A stretch of DNA of 64,000 nucleotides from Enoplosus armatus. Taxonomy: Eukaryota > Chordata > Actinopteri > Centrarchiformes > Enoplosidae. The translations under genes and the position numbers were made by a program. Under the pieces are notes generated by a model. The model did not search any database. It had not been told where the DNA came from and saw only the letters and a program-made list of their open reading frames with translations. Below are positions 48,422 through 60,699 of this stretch, piece by piece. The stretch lies in contig NC_092188.1 of NCBI RefSeq assembly GCF_043641665.1, forward strand, positions 22,449,204 through 22,513,203, written 5' to 3'. Positions within the stretch are counted from its first letter, which is position 1, and each line of letters starts with the position of its first letter.

Positions 48422-50482
48422 CTGGAGAGCAAAAGAAGAAAGTGGTGAAAAATGGGAAGGTAAGAGAGGAAAAAAAAGAATAGGGGGGAGAAAGAAGAAA
48501 GCAAAGAAGAGATTTAACATTATCAATATTCAATTTGAATAACTAGTCACAGTGAGAATGCAATGAAACAGACATGCAAAGTAATTTTTCATTCAGACAT
48601 TCTTAAAGGCTAAAAGTGTACAAACTAAACAAAATCAACATTTATGGACAGCAGCTTTATTATTTTTTCACCAAAGTCAACCAAAGGCAATGAATTGGGA
48701 AACAAATCTAATCAAAATCTGCAGTTCTGAAAGAGGAAGAACATTACTCATTGCGTTTGACAGTTTGGTATATGGCATCGCCTTCTCTAAACAGGAGAGG
48801 AGAGTTTTATCATTTTCTGGTATTTTCTGTACCAGTAGGTACACCATTCTGTCAAGAAAATGTTTATGCGTGTGTGTTTGTTTAACTGAATTAATAATGG
48901 CACATTACATTTGAAGAGATGTATGTGCGTGTCCAAAACCCCCCACAAATATGACAAGAACGCTGCAGCACGCTCTCTTGTCCACACTGCTTCCTAAGTC
49001 AAATAACATTTGGAAAGCTAATTTCTTTTTTTTTAATAAAATTTAAGCTATCATTCTTTACATTCTGTTTGCTCGTTTGCAGTTTTCTTCTTCCCTGCCT
49101 TTGCTGGAGCATTGCTAGCCACCACCACAAACTGTCAACTAGTGGAATAGCATGAGACTTGTATTGTGACTCGCACACATGCGTCCATGTGCTCAACATA
49201 CAAACAAAACAGGGATTCGCTCATAGAAGCATTTCTCCATAGCACTACTAGTTGTGTCCCTTTAATATAACATTTCTATGCTGGAGGCCAGTATGATACA
49301 TAAAAAGTCCACAAAACATGAAACAGCAAGTCTAGTCTGTTATCACCAAGTGACCAACGTTCCATACTTAGGTCACGCCATCTCCATCCACTGACGAAGC
49401 CCCCGAGATGCAATAGAAAGCTCTGGTAAAAGCTAGTTAGTGGACCAAGAGTTTAGATTATTTTGTCTAGTCTGCAGACTTTTCTCTCTATATTCGATTA
49501 ATATATGATTTATATACGGTTATGAAACTTCATTGTAATTGTGGTTTGATAAACAAATGTCTTCAGGAAGAGTGATCATACTGTGAAAAGTTTACCATGT
49601 AAGATCAAAAGTAGATATGATGGCACATTAATGTCAGTGCACTGCTAATTTTGTGCATTTAATTCCCTATGCGAAGCCTTCCAATACTCCAACTGAGTAT
49701 TCCAATGTATATGAGGGCTCTTGACATTTTGCTCAGCCAGTATCACAGCTGGCAGTGTGCAGGTTTGCATATCTGATCGGTGCGTCAGTCACAGAGCTGA
49801 GAAGAGAGGACAGAAGGTTGACAACCTTGGACAGTATTGACGCAGAGACAGCGCTCTGATGTGTCTGTAAGATCAACAGTGACAAGGCCTGGGCCCAGAC
49901 CGTCCTCGGCTGATAATGGCAAACAGGAGGAAGTGCGAGATAATGCACGGCAGAGTAGGGCAAGGGTTTGTCTTGTAAGACCGGTTTCCGAAGCAGCAGC
50001 AATTCGGACAGCAACTACTGTAAATCACAATTGCAAAGGCAGTTGCACAAGTGGATCATATTAAGTTGAACAGCAATAAACAGCTTGTGTCAACTTTAAT
50101 ACCAGTCTGACAAACACCAGCTTTATTGCGTGAATCTTCCAGGTGGCATAAGGAAGTTAAAAGGGACACACATAAAGCTCGATAGTTGCAGCCTGAAATT
50201 AATCAGTTGAAAACACAGCAAAATGATGTTAAATGTTCAAAGATACTTTTGCAGGGATGGACACATTGGCCAATACAAAGATCACATCTATGACAAACTG
50301 GTACAGCTAAAGATATAAGTAACAATTCACAGTAATAAAGACCTAGATTAACATGTTGTAGTACTTAAAGATCTTTTAAGAATGCATGCTCTTGCTTGCA
50401 TCCGAGTTTCGACATAACTGGGTAGATCTGGGAATTTCACCATTTCCTGTATGGCAAAACATAATTACTTCTCTATAATCTT

Positions 50483-50486
<4 letters not shown>

Positions 50487-50546
<60 letters not shown>
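50487..50546. repeat. (GT)30 microsatellite
   Basis: Uninterrupted 60-bp GT repeat, the longest in the window, in rnf19a intron 1. Confidence 0.98.
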
Positions 50547-50547
<1 letters not shown>

Positions 50548-51581
50548 TAGTGACTCCACAAAATTATAATATCAGCACAGATGGCTTTTCTGAGCCAATC
50601 TGATGAGTGTTCTGTCCACTTGAGAATTTCACACATTTGAGAGGGTGAGAGAAACAAAGAGCCAAAGAGAGGGAGACAGAGGGAGACTGTCTAAACTACA
50701 ACGGTGCACAGCTGCAGAGGCAAAGGAAGCTGCAGCCCGACCAATAGCAGATTTTGGGGGTTAGGACTATAGTTACGTTTTAATAGAATGCATACACTTT
50801 TTGCATCAACTGCTCACAATGTACCAAAGAGTACAAGACAAATCGTGTACAGTAGCAGGTTATTCTACAGTTGAACAGACATTATTGATGGCATCATTTG
50901 TGATCAGTCAACTCACGTGCTACATAGAAATAGAATCAAAAAGCCTTCCGGACAATCTATGTAATCTTGTTTCCTGTTTCTGTAGCATATGCTGTAATTT
51001 GGTATCAGCCAACAATATCAGAACGCTTTTAAATTGGTCAGGCTTTCCAAGAAACTATGTTAGACTAGTCATTACAGGTAGCATCGCTACAGGTCAGATG
51101 GACAGAGCAACTCCATTTGTAGAGAAATATAAGTCTACATTTAAAATGACCATCATCATCCAGTTTCTGAGGAAATCAATGTTAGCCAATCAATACAGAT
51201 AGTCTTCGGAGGTCAACCTCAACAAACCAACCAAGCAATATAAAACTGCATTTAAGAGTGAAGATCATCTACACTCAGGCTTAAGAACAGGACTGAAAAC
51301 CAGTATAAATGTAATGGGTGCACTGTCCTGGGAATGGTTAACAAGTTAAACCATAGGTTTGTACCATAGTTTCTACATCTGTGCAGTACTGTGTGTTTCT
51401 AGGAGTGGTGATGAGAGAGGTGGAGAAAGAATGTCTGTTATTTTAGGAGAGGGTTGCTACTGAGGTCCAGCTTGCTCACTGGGTGTCCATCCCTAAATGT
51501 CTATGTGTGTGTGTTTATCTGCGTCTTTGGTTACACCTTGGCAATGAACCATGCTGTGGAAACACACACAGACTAGTGCCA

Positions 51582-51585
<4 letters not shown>

Positions 51586-51626
<41 letters not shown>
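51586..51626. repeat. (AC)n microsatellite
   Basis: About 20 units without interruption in rnf19a intron 1. Confidence 0.97.
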
Positions 51627-51632
<6 letters not shown>

Positions 51633-52810
51633 CCACACAAGCTGTAGTGGCCTACAGAGTATGCTCTCTCACACATACTGTGTATGTGCATACTTTATAA
51701 GCACTTACTGCAATTGCAGTAAAACAGAACCTCCACAATCTGTCAATCTGCACCACTGTACCAAAAGCAGCACTGAGCACAGCAGCTCTACAGCAGTTCC
51801 ACAGCTTCTCTGCTTTACTGAAACACATGCTGCTCTTTCCCCCCACAAACTCCCCCCTTCTCTCTCTCCTTCTCACATACACAGAAACGGCGAGAGACAG
51901 GGATCCCCTCCCTGTTCCACAGCTCTGACTCCCCTTGCTTTGAGCCAGGACTGAAAACAGGAAACTCTGATGTGGTGGGCAGGGCTGGCTTTAGTATCTC
52001 ATGCACATATGGAGGGAGGGTTCAGGAATGATGTCTCCCCCTTTCCCTCTCTTGTTATAGTGCAACATACATGTAAACACTTAATATCCCAGACATTTTT
52101 TACTTCCTTAATATTCTGCATTTTTGCTAGGTCATCTCTAACATTTTAAAACTTTTTGGGAACTGCACACTAACAGATCCAGTGGGCTTTAAAGAACAAA
52201 ATGTTTAACAGAAAAGTAATAGTTTCTCATTGTTGTTGACAAAGCACCAGGATCAAAAAAAGTACGGAAAGCAGCAAAAAAACATTACAGGAATCCAGTA
52301 GAAACACCCTTCAGTTTTTTCCTTCAGGGTGATGTGCGTTCATCCACCAGCAAGGCTGCAGTCAAATAGTACTGTTGTCACGGCATTGTACTGTGGGTGA
52401 GACTTAGGGGTACACTGTGTAGCAAACAGAGTGTGAAAGGCTAATAGTTTTCATTCAACCATGAAAAGATGATTGCAGGGCAGGTCCTTTATCTCGACCT
52501 TGATGTCTGTCACCGCATCTAAATCAGCCAAGGAGTGACTGTCCAGGCTTATCACTGCCGAGCAGATAGCTGTGTGCGTGCGTGTGAGATGAGAGGACTG
52601 ATGATGCAGGTAGACTAGGCCAGCTGTCTCATCTGAAGGCCCTGGCTGGGTCCCACTCACAAAATGAAACACCTATGTCAGCTCATTGGCTGCAGGCTGT
52701 GGTCAGCAGTAAAGGCTTTTCTCACCGAGTGTGCTGATTTAAGTACATTAACACAATCCAAATCTGCCCAGTGTGCCTGGAACTGGGGGAGAGAGCTCAG
52801 AGAGGCAGAA

Positions 52811-52813
<3 letters not shown>

Positions 52814-52860
<47 letters not shown>

Positions 52861-52867
52861 GGGGGGG
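52814..52867. repeat. (GT)n followed by a 24-G run
   Basis: About 15 GT units run directly into 24 consecutive G at 52844-52867. Both halves can form non-B DNA. The length of the G run may be inexact in the assembly. Confidence 0.95.
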
Positions 52868-55800
52868 TTAAGGAAAAGGTAACAACACGAGAGACAAGAA
52901 AATGTAGAAACTAAGACATAAAAGGAATGCAGAAACCAACTTGGAGAGATGAATAGGAAAGAAAAAGGTGCTGAAGGAGCATGTGAAGAATTGTTAGCTC
53001 CCCCAGAGCAAAATTCTGCTCTGCGATTTGGCAGCTTTCCACACAGCTACAGTTCATTTCCCTCCATAGATTAACTGACATTTCTAGGGGAAGCAAGCAT
53101 AAATGTTAAATAGAAAAAGAAGAATTGACAGAAAGACAATGGAAAGAAAATAGAATACTCTCAATTACTTAACATTCTCCAGACCTCTTAAATAAGAGTT
53201 GGTTTGTCACTAGTAAGCATTGGCTCACTAATGTAGCTTTGAGCTAAGGACGAAATACGTATAGGGCTTATAAACGAACACTTGGCTGAAAGACTTGAGG
53301 AGGTTTAGAGGGAAGGCTTGTGATCAGTTTCCATTGTGCATTTTTTGGACCAATTTGAGCAATACTGATGCTGAGATCGAGGCTCTGTAATTGTACATTT
53401 TATTTGGACTTCTGCAGCGAGCAGCCTATCACCAGGTGATAAACAAGAACCAAAAACACTGATGCACGCTATTGTGAAAAGCAAGAAAACACAGGCTGTA
53501 AAGGTTGAAAAGGTCTACTCAATAATACTCTTGGTCTTTTAATCAGAGCGCATTGCATAAACACTGAAAAGGAAAATATGACGCTGAAAATAAAGTAAAG
53601 GCAGCCCAGATAGTTAAAACTGGTTACTGAGGATGAACATCTGCCATTCACACACTTGTCCACAGTAAAACATGCACACAAACATGTACATACATACAGT
53701 ATGCGAGTGTGTAACACACACATCCTCTCCTTCTCATACTTATGCCAATGCAAGACACAGCTCCCAAATATGACAAGCTGTCCTTAGCTGTTGTAAACCA
53801 TGATTAGTGAAAACTACAAGCTTTATGAAACAAAACATTTGTGTTGTGGAAAACCCATCTCAATTGAGGTCATACGTGAGATCACAGAAGCCCACTGTCA
53901 ATTGTCTTTCTTTAAAAGAAAGAACTGTTTTTCATTTTCACTGTCACTGCAAATGTAACCCATATTTATAAATGCAAATTCTTTTTTAAATATAGCGATT
54001 TGCCAGCCATGAATATCTACTAAAAGAGAACATATCAAACGTTTTCAAAACACTGGAAAGTTGCCCCCACAACACAGTGTAGTGATTGCACTCCCAAGAG
54101 GACAAAAATATGTATATAACAACATAGACATAGGAAGCGACTTGCATGCAGAAGTAAACATTTAAATTGCTCTGCTAGTGCATATATACATGCATTTTAG
54201 AGCATGTGCAGGAAGGCTGGCAGAGGTGCCATGCTGCTAGACAGAGTTTGACCACTGCAATGAACACAGCGGTTAATTACAAAAAGGCTTGGAGTAATCT
54301 TGGGTAATCACCAATACAAAAGACAGCTTCTAACGCTGACATACCCAGTCGGAGCCTGGGTATGGCACAAATGACTAATAGAGAAATGTAGATAAGGGTG
54401 CAGTGAGAATTTCTGTGTGCGTAAGTGCGAGCATGCATGGAAACAACAAACTGAGAAAGCAGATCGAAAGATGAGAGCTGGTAGACGTGCCAGAGCTTTC
54501 CTTGGGGACAGAGTTCATTGAGCATTCCAGAGAGAGAACAGATCCAGTACTGACCTCAGCTGCCCTGCTGCAGCCTGGGAGAGTACAACTCTCGCTGAAC
54601 ACCAGCTGAGAACCATGGTACACTCAACTTTTAAATGCAACACAGATTTCCTGTAGCTGGGATTCATGGTTTCCCCCTATAATAAATCTCTCTCTAACCC
54701 TAACCCCATATGATTTTGTTGTGAAGACTGTTTGCTGTGTCACCCTGGCGCATATTGTCTCACATCAATATGTTATACTATTTAAACCTCCCTAAATAGT
54801 TTGTATACATGTAGTTCAAGTAATTAACAGGCCATTTAATCACTGTCTTTTCTATGACTGTATTAACAAGAAGGTCCTTGGGCAAACAAAAACACATTTC
54901 AACAGCTTGTCACAAAAGACTGAAGTGGTCCTCTCAACATGAAAAGAACATCTCACACAATCACTTTGAAAAGCAGATTCATAAAACAAACCAACTAAAT
55001 AAACAATAAGCTGGAGGAGTTCTTTTCCTGCCATGTTGACACGCTGGTTAAACATAAGCTTGGTCGGACCAACTCTAAACTAAAGGCAAACTATAAAAGG
55101 GCAAACCGCTCCATATCCAAGTCGTATCTTTTCCTAGGCCAAGGACGGTAAATCAGCACCTTTCTGTAGTCTAACAGAAAGGAGAGGACCACCCTGGGTG
55201 ACTCAGCAGTGCAAAAGAATGCCCGTCATTCCACTCAGCTGATAATTAGACCAGGGATTCTACTAGGTCTAAACTTAGCCGGCAGAGACTCACTAGTGGG
55301 CTGTAGCAGCGTGTGTGGGGTTACATATGAGTGGGGCAAAGGAAACCACCCACAAACAGACCGACTGATCATGCAGCAGTACAGTGAAATTAGTTATCCT
55401 ATTTCACATAGTTGGTACACATAGAAGAGGCACCTAAGGAGATAAGAGATACGCCTAGGGACAAGCAGAAACACAACAGGTTCAAAGAAGGACTGGTACA
55501 CAGACAGGGAGACAACAGTGATGACAGGCTAGGAATGGGACAGGGACACAAGACAAATGTGAACAGTGAAACATGCAGCAGCTGAGCCAGTGTAGTCGGT
55601 CAGTCAGTATCACTCCAGCTGCATTCCTGGCCTGCCTGTCTCCTGTGTAATGCTGCCTCTATGCACATTCCTGGGCGTCTATGGGGCTGGGGACAGTCAA
55701 TGCATTAGCGAGGCTTCCATTGCATCATGAACAGACACAGAGCAACCTCCTGGCAGGCAAGCGGAGCAGCTATTGACTGATGTGGGATGAAAGTCAAACA

Positions 55801-57099
55801 GTGTTCCTCCCCTTTGACCAAAGTGTGGAGCAAGCTGAAAACTGGGAGTGTGGTCCGGTCAGGTTTAACCTACCAGTGTGTTCAGACAAGACATTCAAAA
55901 CATACAGCGTGATGAATCTCCCTTTGTTGCAGGGAGTAAAGATTACACACAGTATAGTAGTATAGTAGTAGCTGAAATAGAGGAGAAATATAAGCCTGTT
56001 GGTAATGCATTGTGTTTTGAAACTGACCCTACAACATACAGATGATTAAAAACGGTGCAAACAACAACCACAACAGCAGTGTGAACAGGAGAGGCATTGT
56101 TGTACGTACAAAGGAGAGGCAAGGCAGGCCGACAGGGAGAAGAAAAGGAAAAGTTTCCAACCCCAACAAAGCCAGTACAGTCTCCAGCTGACCCCTCCTC
56201 CAAGACTCCCCCTCTTTCCTCCCTCACTTCACTCAAGAGGGGAGGAAATGAGGTAAGAATCCTGGCATTCCTGCTCAGCTGAGAGAGCTAAGAGCTCAGG
56301 AAGAGGGTGTGAAATGGAAAGGAATGAACTGGTAAATTGGGAGTATGTGATATATTTCCCCTGGTAATGCAGAAGAAAAGAGACAAAAAAAACCAAACAA
56401 ATGTAAGACTAAATTTGCCGAAAGCCTATACTACAGTAGCCACCCCCTCAATATCTCTGGTTATATTAGTAGTATTTTATTATGTGTGTATTATTATTTT
56501 GTCAAGACTTCATACTCATCTTCAGTCTTGCCTTGTACTTGCACAGGCAGCCTCTTGAAAAAGATTGCTCCTGAAGGATTTGCGTGTGTTCAGCCTGAAA
56601 GGTAACATTTACACTGATTGCCTGACACACACATTGAACGTCCTTTGAAGCCATGTGAGTGAACGACATTCAGTTTGTGCTTGAGCCTGACATCTGTCGC
56701 AAGGTATTCAACAGGACAGGGAAAGAAGACCAGTCAAAATCAAAACCCCTTTACTCACACCTCAGAGACGAACAAGATTTTGATTCACAATGGTATGGAG
56801 ATCAGAGAAACATCTGAGCCAGAGACAAGTACAAGAAAAACCTCAGCTGATAAACAGCACAAGGGAAATGCCATTGCTCGGCACACCACAACCACTCTGT
56901 GACTGCTTTCCCACCTTGTGAATCCTTTTTGCCGTGCTATGCTCAATCAAAGCATCTGTCACCAAAGCAGCACCAAAGAACCGGGCTGTACAACACATCA
57001 ATTGTGACTGTGTTTATGCTTACAACTAAAGAGAGCATGAGTCTTCCAGAAGGCCTTGTGCCTCCCAAAATTTCCACATCGATTATAAGTTACTGCTCC

Positions 57100-57190
57100 A
57101 GTCACGTCAATTTTATTTACATAGCCCAATATCACAAATCTCAAATTTGCCTCAGTGGGCTTTTTCCTCATTTGACCATTCTCTAAAGCC
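57100..57190. repeat. Dispersed teleost repeat fragment
   Basis: The text TTTTATTTACATAGCCCAAT followed by ATCACAAATCTCAAATTTGC and CTCAGTGGGCTTT is a phrase seen many times in percomorph genomes. The family name is uncertain. Confidence 0.5.
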
Positions 57191-60100
57191 CTCCCCTGAA
57201 CAGCGATTATCCAATCATAGCCCAACTAACAGAAATGGCCATGGCAGGCCTGTTAAGCTTCAGATTTCTCAATATCCTGGTGTGCAGGGGGCACTATTAA
57301 GAGTGCCATTCATTATCCAGAGACTTGGGAGGGTGGTGTCATTTTCTTTTGCCTTTCCAAAAGCAAAAACGCATGAGCAGAAATGCAAGGAATGAATTAC
57401 ACAGTGTGTTCATCAATTCTGAACGTAAGCCACTAACATTTAGCATACCGGGCTGACTAGCTTACTACCTACAGTAGTAAAACTGATGAAGGATTAGTAG
57501 CGGGTCGATCTGGGCATATTTTACAGGGTAACTACACCCCTATTTGACAGTCACAACAGACTAGAGTTACTGTGTGGGTACCTGTGTTGCAGCTGAGCTT
57601 GTGGCTCTACTACGAGAGGCTCTCCGGTGTGTGTTTCTGTGGGGGACAACACAGCCGTAGCCATGCTGTCATATTTGAAAATGAGCGCAGTTTCACAGAC
57701 TCCCACTCAAGGGCAGGGGCTGTGGGAGGTGGGCCGCCCACCTCTGGTTCTTTTTTTATACTCATTTCATGTCATAGATAAGTCCCAACAGGTCGACTCT
57801 ATGTCTGCATAGGCCTTGCAAGGTTCAGGGCTGATTTAAAACCGAAGATGGCATGTTGAGCCATTTTAAACCCATGAAATGCTGATGTTATTTGGTAAGA
57901 AATGTCAATGCAGTCATGTGATTTAGTTAACAGCTCAAAAAAAAACACGTTTAAGTGTACATTACCTCTTTAATGGATCTGCTTCGGCTAAAATAAAGCA
58001 GAAATCAAATCAATCAATCTTTCCTTTACTGACAGCTGGCTCTATCAGGTGAGCATTTGCTGCATGTGTGAGTGAAAATTAAGAGTGTGTGAATATGATA
58101 AAAGATTTGGGCGCACCTTGAGTGGCTTTGTGTGAAGTGAAGTGGCATACGCCTCTTTCAGGCCAGTAGTACTAACAACCCACTTTGACAAAACTCCACT
58201 ACAATAAAAGTTCTGCATTGTAACTCTTACTAAGGTAAAAGTAAGTATTGTAGAAAACTTTATTTAAAGTCATTATTGCTCAGTAAAAACATCCTTTTTG
58301 GCTCGGGTTGAGAGATGACTTGCAGTTTGTGGCTTGATAAGATCTAAGAATTTCCAATTAACTACTGACCGCATCAGGAGTTGGTCTAATCAATCAAACC
58401 GCCATCCTACTTCAATGTACTAAAGGTGTATATGCACAATGAGATAGGTGTCTGATCAAACCGAGATGCACGTCCTAATCAATGACAGCATCCTGATGTG
58501 TTGGCCAGGCCACCACCTAGACTTGCAGCTGTGTTTACCATAGAGCAAGAGAGGGGGGGTCACACACACACAAAGAACACAGGGCAGGTCCATGCTGGGT
58601 TAATGACCTTTCTTTGGAAGAACACACAGGTCTGGACAACATGATGCTAAGCCCAAGGAGGCCTCTGACACCCAAACACTGTCACACCAGAAAAAGAAAA
58701 ACGGATCTGTATCACGTGACAGCAGTATGCTTCCGTAGTATGCAACTAGACATTAACAGTGAAAATCTTTGGGCCATTTATTTTGCAGATATACCACAAA
58801 TAAGCTGCTTAACTGTGGGTAGTCGAACTGTCAACAACAAAAAAACATTACGCTTGGTTGGTAACCTCCAAACAGAGCAAATTTTACAAACAAAGATTTA
58901 CATCATAGCAAACAGTCTGACAGGACCAAGACCTGCTTACTGAATTTGATGTATATACTTGTTATAACAGTTTTAATAAACTGTTCCCATTATTTGTTTC
59001 TCAATTTGAAATACTCTCGTGATACATTGTCAGCTATAAAACCCAACACTAAACATGTAGACACAAGTGTGTTCAAAGATAGCAAAACTTTACATCCTTG
59101 ACATAATGACTGAGAGAAATTCACTATGGCCTTCTCTGATATTATTCAGGCTCATTTCTCGACATAGCCCAACAGTATATGGACTGAGCTGCGGTTCCCA
59201 AAACACAGAGAACCCAGAGGTTATTAAACACTATACAAATGTGCAGACAGAGAGACTAAAACTGAGGTCTCACACATATTGTCCTACATGTGATCAACCT
59301 GATTCACCATTGTACAATGAAAGACTTGCAAAGGTAGCTGAGCCAGTCATTTCTTGAGTAGCTCCCCTGCATACTGAATAAGAGATGCTGTAACTTTTCT
59401 TCCAGATGTAGGCAAGGGCTGATTAATGGCACAAGAACTGCAGCTCCATTTATATAGGAGGGTCCCTAGCAGACAAATATCCAAGTCCTATTCATAAGAC
59501 ACATCATGATGCTGATCAGGTTGACCCATGGATCATGGCAGTTCTTCTGCTTAAGATCTACTGTTATCAGTCACTAATTCTTTGCTTTATTGCAAGTAAT
59601 AAGTCTAGTCCTTATTACCTCAAAGCTGCAAATCCATGTTTGCATTTGGTGTGCTTTTTATCTGAACCAAGTGGTGGTCTCCATCTTTATCTTGGATTGG
59701 CAGGTATTACAAGAAGCATCAAAGGTCGTGACAAAGTCATCTGCATGTCACCTGACAAACCCCACAATACAGAAGAATACAATATGCAAGGCCGACTCTT
59801 ACCAATTTCTCTATTTTTCACCAAAAACAAAAACATCAAGCACCTAGCTACCCACCTGAGACATTTCTCAAACCTACCACTGACACATATCTCCGTTTTG
59901 CTTGTCAGTTTACCACAAACCCCTCTGAAATCACAACTTTTTCCTCTTGCTGCTTGCAGTTTTTATCTTGTGATGGCAGTCATTGGCAAATCAGTCAAGT
60001 TGAACACACTGCTGCAGTACTTGACGTTGGTTAAAGACAACTCAACGCCTTTAACTGGCTACAAACTCAAGTCTCGCAATCATATAAGAAGAAACGTACG

Positions 60101-60433
60101 TCAATAATTTACGTTTTGTACCGTTCCTCGTCTTTGACTTCACAATAAAGCAAGATTGATAGCTAGGTTGGCTACATAACGTTAGTTCATTGTGTTTAAT
60201 GTCAGTTTACGTCACCTCACAAATTATCACCGTCTGGTACACGTGTCCAGACAGAAAATAGGACACATGACGTTAGCAAAATATAGCTATGAGCCACTAG
60301 AAATGTTCCATGGGTCTCAGCTTGCCTTACTGACGGTAACCAAAATGCCAGCCAGCCAGCTAACGTTAACTACCAAACACAGCGAGCGTTAGCAGCTGGC
60401 TAGGAAGGTTAGCTAGAAACGATGAGAACATAC

Positions 60434-60680
60434 CGTCTGTTGCTAGTGACACTTGTTCCGCAGACAGTAGCGAAGACGAAAGGAAACGCTCTGCTTTCCA
60501 AAAACGACTTTAAGTGAATTAAACAGTGGTCCCGGTGCAGTGCCGCGAATTACTTCCCCACTGCTACAAGCACTTATTTTCCTCTGTCTTCGGTCCCACC
60601 TATCCGTTCCGTTTCGAACGACAACAGCTCCTACTGTGCTCGCTCTGTTGTTCACTGTTCTCGTTCTACGTCAGAAATTC
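60434..60680 (-). promoter_or_regulatory. rnf19a: rnf19a noncoding first exon and promoter region
   Basis: A donor on the minus strand (CAACAGACG then GTATGTTC) lies at 60433/60434. The sequence to its right, up to about 60700, is richer in CpG than its surroundings, as expected for a housekeeping promoter and 5'UTR exon. The start site is not defined by sequence alone, and additional 5' exons are possible. Confidence 0.5.
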
Positions 60681-60699
60681 AAATCGCATCGCGAGATTT

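Larger units (their letters stand above)
48422..60433 (-). other. rnf19a: rnf19a first intron (12 kb)
   Basis: The interval from the first coding exon to the noncoding first exon. It holds microsatellites at 50487-50546, 51586-51626 and 52814-52867 and a repeat fragment at about 57100-57190. No coding gene is supported. Confidence 0.65.

Noticed and set aside
50801..51202. 133-codon plus-strand open frame
   Set aside because: Intronic to rnf19a with no family features; length is within chance for this composition.
59535..60107. 190-codon plus-strand open frame
   Set aside because: It lies in the first intron of rnf19a, shows no recognised family motif or splice context, and its composition looks like translated noncoding AT-rich DNA.
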